Shown: positions 39,648 through 47,396 of the stretch, piece by piece
Layout: the number at the start of each line of letters is the position of its first letter
Numbering within the stretch: position 1 is the stretch's first letter
Source: CAINVV01 sp964506325
GTDB lineage: Bacteria > Bacteroidota > Bacteroidia > Bacteroidales > Prolixibacteraceae
Reading direction: 5' to 3'
Length of the DNA stretch: 47,396 bases
NCBI GenBank assembly: GCA_964506325.1
Contig: CAZDLO010000016.1
Location: forward strand, 1 to 47,396
Translations under genes and position numbers: made by a program
Notes under the pieces: generated by a model
What the model was told of the DNA's origin: nothing
The model's input: only the letters and a program-made list of their open reading frames with translations
The model's database searches: none

Positions 39648-42239
39648 ATGGAATCAGCCGTTTTATTGCCTCAAAAGAGGGGTGGAGTCACATTTATAGC
39701 AACATTGTTTGCAGCATTTTTTACAGTTTCATTCTGCGGAACCACCTACAGTCAGGATCGACCATCAGCCAGGGAGCTTGCTGACTATGTCAACCCGTTT
39801 ATCGGAACTGAAAAGGAAGGCAACTGCTTCCCGGGGGCATGCCTGCCTTTTGGGATGGTACAACTGAGTCCGGACAATGGTTACCAGGGTGTGAAAGCTT
39901 ACAATTATGCCAAAACATCCATCCTTGGCTTCAGCCATACCCAGTTAAGCGGCACCGGGGACAACACATTGACCAACTATTGCAACATCCTGGTCATGCC
40001 AACCACAGGGGATCTCAAGGTGTTCCCTGGTCCGGCAAAATCTCCTGACAGGCTGGCGAGAAAAAATGTTGAGGCCAGGATGAACCAACTGACAGAAATG
40101 GAGAAACAGGAGCTGGCAAAGTTGTCAGCGACAGATATAAGAAAGAGATACAGGTCGCTTCTCCGCGAAGAGAAGCTGAAAATTCTGGCAGATATGGCCA
40201 GGTCAGGTAAAGATACGATCTTTCTGCCGAAAGGATATGAATCATCTTACAGTCATGATGAGGAGGAAGCTTCTCCCGGCTATTATGCAGTCATGTTAAA
40301 GGACTATGGCATAAAAGCGGAGTTAACAGCCACTGAGCGTGCCGGATTTCACCGGTATACCTTTCCGGAAGCTTCAAACGCTCACGTCATAATTGATGTG
40401 ACGCACTCCCTGACTGCCAACCGTGACGCACATGTTAAGTTTTTAAACAACAGGGAAATAGAAGGATATGTGGTCACAGACCAGGAGGGGAACACCAACA
40501 ATCCGCTTAAGTGTTATTTCTTCGCGCAATTCAGCAAACCGTTCGGTTCTTGTGGTGTCTGGGCCGGCGACAGCATCCGGGAAAATGTGAAAGAAATGTC
40601 CGGAACGGAGGGAATCGGCGCATTTGTTAATTATTCTACAAAAAAGGGAGAACAGGTTCTTATCAGGGTAGGTATTTCCTTCGTAAGCATTGAAGGGGCA
40701 AGAATGAACCTCGCCACAGAAATTCAGGGGTGGAACTTTGATGAAATCCGAACCAGGGCGAGAATTGCCTGGAACGAAAAAATGAATAAAATTCAGGTCA
40801 AGGGTGGCTCAGAGGACCAGAAAACAACTTTTTATACTTCTGTTTACCATGCGCTGATGTTTCCGCGGACATTTTCAGACGTGGATGGAAGTTACTACAG
40901 CCATTTTGACAACAAGGTTCACCAGGCTAAGGGAGGACGGTATTATGTTGATTTTTCCCTTTGGGATACTTACCGGACTGAGCATCCCTTACTGGCCTAT
41001 CTGGAGCCCGAAAGACAAGCAGAGATGATCAATACCTTCCTGAGCATGTATGATCAGAGCGGCAGAATCCCCCAATATGTCTGTTACAAAAACTATCATA
41101 TGAAAGGTATGATTGGTGACCACGCCACTTCCGTGATAGTGGATTCGTATATGAAAGGAATCCGGGGATTTGACATCGCAAAGGCCTATGAAGGTATGAG
41201 GAAAAATGCCACGGAACCCGGGGGAAATGCAGACAGCCGTACGGGTTTGAATTATTATACCGGGCTGGGATACATGCCTGCCGATAAAATCAGGGAATCG
41301 GTATCTGTTACCATGGAATATGCCTATGATGACTGGTGCCTGGCTGTAATGGCTAAAGAGCTGGGCAAAGATGAGGATTACAGGTTGTTTTCGGACAGAG
41401 CAAAGTGTTATACCAATTTGTTTGATTCTTCCTCCGGATTTTTCCGTCCAAGGAAAGCTGACGGCTCCTGGCTCGAAATGTGCAATGAGCCGCCGAAGGT
41501 AATCAGGGCTGATGACGGGAGGCCATATTACGACTGCTGGGATCCGCTGTGGGTGGGAGTCAGTCCGAACAGGCACTATACCGAATCAAATGCCTGGCAA
41601 TACCTGTGGCACATTCCTTATGATGTCGGGGGACTTATGAATACATTAGGGGGTAAGAAGGAATTCATCACCAAACTTGACACCCTTTTTACAATGACCC
41701 CCAATGAAACGGGTCCCGAATATGCGCCAATGTACAGTAAAATCGGACAGTACGTGCATGGGAATGAGCCGGTTCACCATGTCGCCTATATGTTCAGCTA
41801 CGCTGGTGAACCCTGGAAAACACAAAGAAGGGTCGCCCAGATCATGGCGGAAAAATACATTGCCAGACCGGACGGCCTTTGCGGGAATGATGACATGGGC
41901 CAGATGTCGGCGTGGTATATATTCAGCGCCATGGGTTTCTATCCTGTTGCACCCGGCCAGAATGTGTTCGTGATTGGATCTCCTGTATTTGAAGAAGTTA
42001 CACTGAATCTGGGAGAATATTTCGGCGGTCACAAATTTACGGTAAAAGCAAGAGGTGTATCCCCTGAGAATTTTTACATCCAGTCAGCAACCTTGAACGG
42101 GAAGCCTTATACCAGGAGCTGGATCACCCACGAAGACATTGTTAAGGGGGGGACCCTTGTTTTTGAAATGGGGCCGAATCCAAATAAAAATTGGGGCAGT
42201 AAGGCAGAAGATATCCCTCCTTCCATGACCAGCAAATAA
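39648..42239 (+). CDS. GH92 alpha-mannosidase with a helical insertion (copy 2)
   Basis: 863 residues, signal peptide to about residue 36. GH92 hallmarks: YVNPFIGTEKEGNCFPGACL, GFSHTQLSGTG, HGNEPVHHVAYMFSYAG (acid Glu) and GNDDMGQMSAWYIFSAMGF. Unlike copy 1 it has no PA14 tail. Between PG (128) and YESSYSHDEEEASPG (197-211) it carries about 60 extra charged, helix-like residues (RKNVEARMNQLTEMEKQELA and following), where copy 1 has only eight. The insertion is near the N-terminal beta-sandwich that helps shape the active site, so it may affect substrate choice or dimer contact. It is 8 bases behind the FGE-fold gene. Linkage specificity is not readable. Confidence 0.93.
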   Translation: MESAVLLPQKRGGVTFIATLFAAFFTVSFCGTTYSQDRPSARELADYVNPFIGTEKEGNCFPGACLPFGMVQLSPDNGYQGVKAYNYAKTSILGFSHTQLSGTGDNTLTNYCNILVMPTTGDLKVFPGPAKSPDRLARKNVEARMNQLTEMEKQELAKLSATDIRKRYRSLLREEKLKILADMARSGKDTIFLPKGYESSYSHDEEEASPGYYAVMLKDYGIKAELTATERAGFHRYTFPEASNAHVIIDVTHSLTANRDAHVKFLNNREIEGYVVTDQEGNTNNPLKCYFFAQFSKPFGSCGVWAGDSIRENVKEMSGTEGIGAFVNYSTKKGEQVLIRVGISFVSIEGARMNLATEIQGWNFDEIRTRARIAWNEKMNKIQVKGGSEDQKTTFYTSVYHALMFPRTFSDVDGSYYSHFDNKVHQAKGGRYYVDFSLWDTYRTEHPLLAYLEPERQAEMINTFLSMYDQSGRIPQYVCYKNYHMKGMIGDHATSVIVDSYMKGIRGFDIAKAYEGMRKNATEPGGNADSRTGLNYYTGLGYMPADKIRESVSVTMEYAYDDWCLAVMAKELGKDEDYRLFSDRAKCYTNLFDSSSGFFRPRKADGSWLEMCNEPPKVIRADDGRPYYDCWDPLWVGVSPNRHYTESNAWQYLWHIPYDVGGLMNTLGGKKEFITKLDTLFTMTPNETGPEYAPMYSKIGQYVHGNEPVHHVAYMFSYAGEPWKTQRRVAQIMAEKYIARPDGLCGNDDMGQMSAWYIFSAMGFYPVAPGQNVFVIGSPVFEEVTLNLGEYFGGHKFTVKARGVSPENFYIQSATLNGKPYTRSWITHEDIVKGGTLVFEMGPNPNKNWGSKAEDIPPSMTSK

Positions 42240-42270
42240 CCGGGCAAAATTGTGATGTCCTTATTGCCGG

Positions 42271-43377
42271 TCAGCCGGGACTGAAAAAGCGGTCTGCGTT
42301 TGAATTGAAGATTTTATCCATCACTTTTTTGGGAAGGTGCAGGCCCCTGACATCCCCCTTCAGGTTCTTTAAATGCAGCACGGAATCGGTAGCCAGGTAG
42401 GTCCAGTGTGATTTCCACTTCTCTTCCAGCATTTTAGACAGGGCAGTATGATTGGTGTCCTGGATGTCAATGATGATATCCGTGCCATAAAGAATCCTAT
42501 CCTGGTACCTGATCATAAAATTTCGGACTTTCTCATAATCAATGACCGACTGGTACTGGAGGTGTGCCATCCTGGCTGCTAAATCCACGGTTAGATTGGG
42601 ATATTTGTCGAGCCTCCTGGCTGCTTCTTCCACGCTCCACTCCAGGCTGGCAATATGCGCGCCTGTAAATTTAAGCCCCGGATGCTTAAGGAGCAGATTA
42701 TCCCTTGCAGTCATCTGTTCTTCATACGAAGGACATTCAGGGTGCATAAACATGTGGTACTCAGGATGAGCGCGGTAGTACCTGCAATTGGAGCTGTCAC
42801 TCATCTCATTCAGGGGAAGCCAGCAATCCCTTGGCTCGCCCAGGTGACCCATCACAGGAATATTGTTTGCTTCCAGGTAGCTGAAAACCGGTTCAAAGGC
42901 AGGATCATCAACCATGACAAATTTGCCCTGTCCATCTTTCAGAACCATTCCTATATTTTTCCAGATCTTGATACCGGAAGCACCTGCTTTCATGCACATT
43001 TTAATTCTGCTGATGGTGCTGTCAGAAAAACCGTCCCTTCCAAAACTTTCAACCGGAAATGTTCCGAAGAAAGCGAATTTCCCGGGGTATGCCTGGCGGA
43101 TATTGATGGCGATATCCAATTGTTCATCCAGAGAAGGCCCTGCATCCACATTGGGGGATATTATCCTGAAATTGAGGCCGGAGGCCACTTTCATGCCGAA
43201 ATGGTCAGGCGTGTCGTAATGAAAATGCACATCAGTCTTAGGCATCGCGGAGAATTCGGAGGCAGAATAAAACTCTGATTTTTCCCGGCATGACAGAATC
43301 ACCGCCACTGAAAATATCCAGGTGACAGTGATGGCAGTTAATTTCCTCTTAAAATCTGAACTTCCTTTATTCATCAT
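42271..43377 (-). CDS. Amidohydrolase-family (PF04909) lipoprotein
   Basis: 368 residues with lipobox (VAVILSCREK, Cys30; a nearby Met2 is an alternative start). TIM-barrel amidohydrolase pattern: TDVHFHYDTPDHFG (about 48-61, HxH metal site), GASGIKIWKNIG, NIPVMGHLGEPRDCW (about 170-184), FTGAHIASLEW and ILYGTDIIID (Asp ligand). Metal ligands appear complete. Family members hydrolyse or decarboxylate varied small compounds; being lipidated and exported is unusual but known in Bacteroidota. It converges with GH92 copy 2 (31 bases) and diverges from phosphoesterase copy 2 (98 bases). Confidence 0.85.
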   Translation of the reverse strand: MMNKGSSDFKRKLTAITVTWIFSVAVILSCREKSEFYSASEFSAMPKTDVHFHYDTPDHFGMKVASGLNFRIISPNVDAGPSLDEQLDIAINIRQAYPGKFAFFGTFPVESFGRDGFSDSTISRIKMCMKAGASGIKIWKNIGMVLKDGQGKFVMVDDPAFEPVFSYLEANNIPVMGHLGEPRDCWLPLNEMSDSSNCRYYRAHPEYHMFMHPECPSYEEQMTARDNLLLKHPGLKFTGAHIASLEWSVEEAARRLDKYPNLTVDLAARMAHLQYQSVIDYEKVRNFMIRYQDRILYGTDIIIDIQDTNHTALSKMLEEKWKSHWTYLATDSVLHLKNLKGDVRGLHLPKKVMDKIFNSNADRFFSPG

Positions 43378-43475
43378 CTTATTTATTTTACTTTTATAGA
43401 CGAACTATTGTGACCGACAACAAATTTCAAGTGACAGGTATTCCCGGAGTAATTATACATTAAAAGATAAAGATT

Positions 43476-46112
43476 ATGCAAATCATTTCTGCAAAACAAT
43501 CATGGAGCAAAGGTTTTTGTTCCTTCTCAATTGTGTTTTTTATTTCACTGCTTGCAGGAGTTTCCTGCCTTTTCGCCCAGGAGCCGGTGATGGATAAATT
43601 TAACAAGAATTCCCTTGTTGGCAAGCAAATTGATGAAAGTTATGTTGTGCCAACTTCCCAGATTATTGATCCTGCCGGTACCACTGTGACTTTTCCGGGA
43701 AGGCCTGTAGATGTGGCGCTCAATCCCGGTGAAACCATCCTGGCTGTCAAAAATCTAAGGGATATAGTGTTCTTCGATGTTGCCACTCTCTCCATCCTGC
43801 AAACTTTACAGCTCAAAGAAGGAGGCAACACCTTTACGGGAATCTGCTGGAGCGATAGCGGCCAAAAGGTCTGGACCACCGATACAAGGGGCTACGTGCG
43901 ATCTGCTAAAATGCAGTCCGGCGGAACCTTTGCATGGAGTGACGAGATTCTTCTGCCCACAAAAATTTCTGCCGACGGGAAGTTCGCATGGGATAATGAA
44001 GTACTTGACAAATCTATAAAAACCACCAACGACAGGGAGTATCCGGGGGGGATGGCCATTGATGAAAAGAGAGGGTACATTTATGTCACACTCAACCGCA
44101 ACAACGCTTTAGGCAAGGTAAACCTGAAGACCGGTAAGTTTGAAGCATTGGTCCCGGTTGGTATTGCACCTTATACCGTATTGATCTGCGGGGATAAACT
44201 ATATGTCACAAATTGGGGCGGAAGAATTCCGGAAAAAAGTGATAAAACCGCCTTGTCTGCCGGTACTCCTGTTGTGGTTGATCCTAAAACCGGCATCGCA
44301 TCTTCCGGAACGGTATCAGTAATCGATATTGCCACACTCAAAGTGACCCGGGAAATTAGGGTTCACCTTCATCCAACCGGAATGGCGCTCCACCCCGATG
44401 GTTCAAAATTGTATGTGGCCAATGCAAACAGTGACATTGTTTCTGTAATTGACACACATACAGATCAGGTTACCAGGGATATCAATCCGAAACCGATGGC
44501 AGACCTCCCTTTCGGAAGTGCCCCTAACTCCCTTGCAGTTTCGGGTGATGGCAAGGCATTGTATGTTGCCAACGGAGGTAACAACCTGATTTCTGTAATC
44601 GACCCGGCAACCGGCACAGTAAAAGGTTTAATACCGACAGGCTGGTATCCCGGGGCAGTAGTGGTAAACCGTGCAGGCAACAAATTGTTTGTTGCCAATA
44701 CCAAAGGTGTCGGAACACGGCAGATGAGCCCGAACGCCAAAGGCTACAAATCCAATGACCACCTGGGCTCTGTCTCGTTTATTCCCGTGCCATCCGAAAA
44801 AACACTGGAAGAATATACGTTAAAAGCTGCGACCAATATGCGTTTGCCTGAAATATCCGGGCTCATGAAACTTGCCAGGGGGAACGAAAAAATGGTTCCT
44901 GTACCGGTCAGCCCCGGTGAGAAATCATTGATTAAGCATGTCCTCTACATTATTAAGGAGAACAAAACCTATGACCAGGTTTTTGGCGATTTGAAACAGG
45001 GGAACGGAGACAGCAGCCTTTGCCTGCTGGGCAGGAAGATTACGCCCAACCACCATGCTCTTGCCGAAACTTTCGTATTGCTGGACAATACCTACTGCAA
45101 CGGGGTCTTAAGTGCCGACGGCCACCAGTGGACCAACGAGGGATATGTTACAGACTACCTGGAGAAGAGTTTCGGGGGATTTATCCGGAGTTATCCTTAC
45201 CGCGGGGATGATCCCCTTACTTTCGCTTCATCAGGTTTCATCTGGGACAAGGTCCTGGCAAAAGGAATGTCCTTCAGGAATTACGGGGAGTTTACAGAGG
45301 CCAGGATTGAACCTGCCAATGCAACCTGGACCATGATTTACCAGGATTACCTGAACAACACCTCCAATGTCAGCATAAAGTCGGAAGTTAAACTTCATAC
45401 GCTGGAACCGTACAACTGTCCCACTTTTGCCGGATTTACCGGGAAAGTTCCGGATGTATACAGGGTCAGGGAATTTTTGAAAGAGCTGAAGGGGTATGAA
45501 GAAAAGGGAGAATTGCCCGCTTTGATGATGATGCTGTTGCCCAATGATCATACGACCGGAGTTAAAGAGGAATATCCCATACCGGCTGCCGAAGTGGCTG
45601 ATAACGACCTGGCTCTCGGACAGATTGTAGAAGCAGTAAGCAACAGTAAATTCTGGAAGGAGACCGCCATTTTTGTTATACAGGATGATCCCCAGTCTGG
45701 TTATGACCATGTCGACGGGAAACGTACCGTTGCATTTTGCATAAGTCCGTATACCAAAAGAGGCAAGGTTATCAGTACACAGTACAATCAGAACAGCATA
45801 CTGAGAACCATTGAACTGATACTCGGACTATCCCCGATGAGCCAGTTTGACCTTACTGCCGAACCGATGACAGATTGTTTTACAGAAAAGGCAGATTTCA
45901 CTCCTTACAAGGCATTGCCCAATAATATTCCCCTCGACCAGATGAATCCCAAGATGTCGGCACTTCAAGGAAAACCGTTGTACTGGGCCAGAAAATCAAT
46001 GGAGATGCCTTTGGACGAACCCGATGAGGCAGATGATGAGGAGCTGAATAAAATTGTGTGGTATTCGGTGAAAGGGTATGATGTACCTTATCCGGTGATG
46101 CTGCGCAAATAG
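43476..46112 (+). CDS. YncE-like propeller fused to PF04185-type phosphoesterase (copy 2)
   Basis: 878 residues with a signal peptide (about residues 14-35). Propeller repeats at about 60-420 (LYVANANSDIVSVIDTHTD, LYVANGGNNLISVIDPATG). The phosphoesterase half starts with LYIIKENKTYDQVFGD, then GVLSADGHQWT and the metal cluster VIQDDPQSGYDHVDGKRT. Same layout and length as copy 1 at 28891-31341, with clear sequence likeness throughout, so they are paralogues. It extends slightly longer at its propeller. It is 40 bases upstream of the 5'-nucleotidase gene in the same direction; the two phosphate-releasing proteins may be one transcript. Natural substrate unknown. Confidence 0.88.
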   Translation: MQIISAKQSWSKGFCSFSIVFFISLLAGVSCLFAQEPVMDKFNKNSLVGKQIDESYVVPTSQIIDPAGTTVTFPGRPVDVALNPGETILAVKNLRDIVFFDVATLSILQTLQLKEGGNTFTGICWSDSGQKVWTTDTRGYVRSAKMQSGGTFAWSDEILLPTKISADGKFAWDNEVLDKSIKTTNDREYPGGMAIDEKRGYIYVTLNRNNALGKVNLKTGKFEALVPVGIAPYTVLICGDKLYVTNWGGRIPEKSDKTALSAGTPVVVDPKTGIASSGTVSVIDIATLKVTREIRVHLHPTGMALHPDGSKLYVANANSDIVSVIDTHTDQVTRDINPKPMADLPFGSAPNSLAVSGDGKALYVANGGNNLISVIDPATGTVKGLIPTGWYPGAVVVNRAGNKLFVANTKGVGTRQMSPNAKGYKSNDHLGSVSFIPVPSEKTLEEYTLKAATNMRLPEISGLMKLARGNEKMVPVPVSPGEKSLIKHVLYIIKENKTYDQVFGDLKQGNGDSSLCLLGRKITPNHHALAETFVLLDNTYCNGVLSADGHQWTNEGYVTDYLEKSFGGFIRSYPYRGDDPLTFASSGFIWDKVLAKGMSFRNYGEFTEARIEPANATWTMIYQDYLNNTSNVSIKSEVKLHTLEPYNCPTFAGFTGKVPDVYRVREFLKELKGYEEKGELPALMMMLLPNDHTTGVKEEYPIPAAEVADNDLALGQIVEAVSNSKFWKETAIFVIQDDPQSGYDHVDGKRTVAFCISPYTKRGKVISTQYNQNSILRTIELILGLSPMSQFDLTAEPMTDCFTEKADFTPYKALPNNIPLDQMNPKMSALQGKPLYWARKSMEMPLDEPDEADDEELNKIVWYSVKGYDVPYPVMLRK

Positions 46113-46152
46113 TTTAGAATCAATATAAATAAGACTAAAACTCAGATTGTCA

Positions 46153-47396
46153 GTGAATTGTAGCGTAGGACGAAGATTTTTTTTCATTTTATTCCTGGAT
46201 TTTATTGCCTGCTTTGCTTTTTCTCAGAATGCAGGCACCCTATCAGAAGAAAGAAGGCTAACAATTCTGTATACCAACGATTTGCATGCCCATCTGGAGC
46301 CACAGAAAATTGACTGGATAGATTCTGTCAGGACCATCGGCGGTTTTGCAAACATAGCCACGCTGGTCAAAAATGAAAAGGCCAAAAACCCAAATACCTT
46401 GTACCTTGATGCCGGTGATTTTTTTACTGGCCCATACATCTGTTCGCTTACCAAAGGGGAGGCAGTCATTGATGTGATGAACCACATGTCCATTGATGCT
46501 GCCTGTGCCGGAAATCATGAATTTGATTATGGCTGGCAGAATATGGTTGATCAGTTCAAAAAGGCTGAATTTCCGCTGCTTTGCGGCAATGTATTTATTC
46601 AGGGCAGCGACAAGTTGTTGTGGAACCATCCCTACCGGATCATTGTCAAAAACGGCCTGCGAATCGGGGTCATTGGCCTTCATGGTAAATTTGCATTTTA
46701 CGACACTGTTTCCAGCGAAATGACAAAGGGTGTTGAGGCGCGGGATGAAGAGATCTTTCTGCGCAAATACCTGGAAGAACTGAAGGGAAAGACTGACCTG
46801 GTTGTTTTGCTTGTCCATGAGGGAATACCAGGCCGGCAGTCATCCAAAGGGACAGCGGATGTTGCCAGGAATCTTCAGAAGGATATAGACCTTGCCGGAA
46901 GAACCGGAGGTGTGGATATTCTGATAACAGGACATGCCCACCAGGGTACATCAAAGGCTTTGGTATCCAACGGGACGCTTATCGTTTCGACCGATGCACT
47001 GGGTATTGAATTGGGGCGGCTGGATATTGTTTACAACCCGCAGACGGATAAGATTTCATCTTATACCAACAAACTGGAATATTTGTTTGACGACGAAGTT
47101 GAGGATGACCCCGAAACCCTGGAAGCCATCAACAGGTGGAAAGAGAAATTGTCCGGGATAATCGGGGAAAAGGTATGCTCCCTCTCAGGTCCGCTTAGCA
47201 GGTCGTATGGCGAAGAATCCACATTGGGCAATATGGTTGCAGACGCCATGCTGCATGCCTGTCCAGGTTACGATTTTGCGGTAATCAACAGTGGCGGACT
47301 GAGGCAGGATATTGAGGCGGGTGTGGTTACTTTTGGCAACCTGGTTTCAGCTTTTCCGTTTCCGAATACGGTGGTAAAACTGGAAATGAAAGGTTC
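46153..47396 (+). CDS. 5'-nucleotidase/UshA-like metallophosphatase, 3' end outside window
   Basis: The frame is open from the TAA at 46126-46128 to the window end and has no ATG before the signal peptide. Possible starts are GTG 46153 (chosen) or TTG 46147. The leader GRRFFFILFLDFIACFAFSQ is a signal peptide. Metallophosphatase motifs are complete: LYTNDLHAHLEP, LDAGDFFTG, AGNHEFDYGW, LLVHEG and ITGHAHQG. The C-terminal nucleotidase domain begins at STLGNMVADAM and is cut after about 60 residues (INSGGLRQDI is the substrate-loop motif). It would remove phosphate from nucleotides or similar esters in the periplasm. The phosphoesterase copy 2 gene ends 40 bases upstream. Confidence 0.9.
   Translation, partial: MNCSVGRRFFFILFLDFIACFAFSQNAGTLSEERRLTILYTNDLHAHLEPQKIDWIDSVRTIGGFANIATLVKNEKAKNPNTLYLDAGDFFTGPYICSLTKGEAVIDVMNHMSIDAACAGNHEFDYGWQNMVDQFKKAEFPLLCGNVFIQGSDKLLWNHPYRIIVKNGLRIGVIGLHGKFAFYDTVSSEMTKGVEARDEEIFLRKYLEELKGKTDLVVLLVHEGIPGRQSSKGTADVARNLQKDIDLAGRTGGVDILITGHAHQGTSKALVSNGTLIVSTDALGIELGRLDIVYNPQTDKISSYTNKLEYLFDDEVEDDPETLEAINRWKEKLSGIIGEKVCSLSGPLSRSYGEESTLGNMVADAMLHACPGYDFAVINSGGLRQDIEAGVVTFGNLVSAFPFPNTVVKLEMKG

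Noticed and set aside
1..47396. tRNA genes, rRNA, CRISPR arrays, insertion sequences, prophage or plasmid genes
   Set aside because: Reading both strands showed no T-arm/anticodon pattern, regular repeat-spacer array, transposase, integrase or replication gene; a dedicated RNA search could still find a small RNA.

Overview
The window looks like a piece of a Bacteroidota (Bacteroidales-like) genome, probably a metagenome-derived scaffold because it holds a 100-N gap at 7729-7828. Evidence for the lineage: many large exported or lipoprotein glycosidases (two GH92, GH125, GH2, GH53), a DUF5916 outer-membrane family protein, a FISUMP-domain lipoprotein, YncE/phosphoesterase fusions, start regions without clear Shine-Dalgarno sequences, and a promoter of the Bacteroidetes TTTG / TAnnTTTG type. 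No tRNA, rRNA, CRISPR, transposase or prophage gene was seen.

Layout. (1) 1-500: two diverged tandem copies of a CTAACC-rich leader, each followed by a ~23-codon mini-ORF, separated by strong inverted repeats; a terminator closes the next operon. (2) 503-17413, all on the minus strand: a GH92 alpha-mannosidase, a BASS-type transporter, a frameshifted remnant of a GH38 alpha-mannosidase, a small unknown gene, a propeller/helical-toroid lipoprotein, the DUF5916 protein broken by the assembly gap, then a promoter and the three-gene set GH2 beta-mannosidase - GH125 alpha-1,6-mannosidase - transglutaminase-like lipoprotein. (3) 17654-27773, plus strand: an exported M14 peptidase; a tightly overlapping signalling operon (histidine kinase, response regulator, response regulator-adenylate cyclase, HD phosphohydrolase fused to a YitT membrane protein); PPK2; a SulP anion transporter. 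(4) 27793-38221, mixed strands: GH53 galactanase with a YncE/phosphoesterase, a tail-anchored small protein, an isoprenylcysteine-methyltransferase-like protein, an APC permease, a DsrE protein, a Tat-exported Gfo/Idh/MocA oxidoreductase, a VOC protein and the FISUMP lipoprotein. (5) 38875-47396: an FGE-fold protein coupled to a second GH92, an amidohydrolase lipoprotein, a second YncE/phosphoesterase and a 5'-nucleotidase cut by the window end.

Read together, the CAZymes point to breakdown of mannose-rich N-glycans or mannoproteins. GH92 enzymes (and formerly a GH38) would trim alpha-mannose, GH125 alpha-1,6-mannose, and the GH2 enzyme, which resembles plant endo-beta-mannosidase, would open the Man-beta-1,4-GlcNAc core. 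Peptidase, transglutaminase-like protein, phosphoesterases and 5'-nucleotidase could deal with the peptide and phosphate parts. No SusC/SusD pair is present, so uptake must be encoded elsewhere. The most unusual item is the four-gene two-component / cAMP / HD-YitT operon at 20635-24810.
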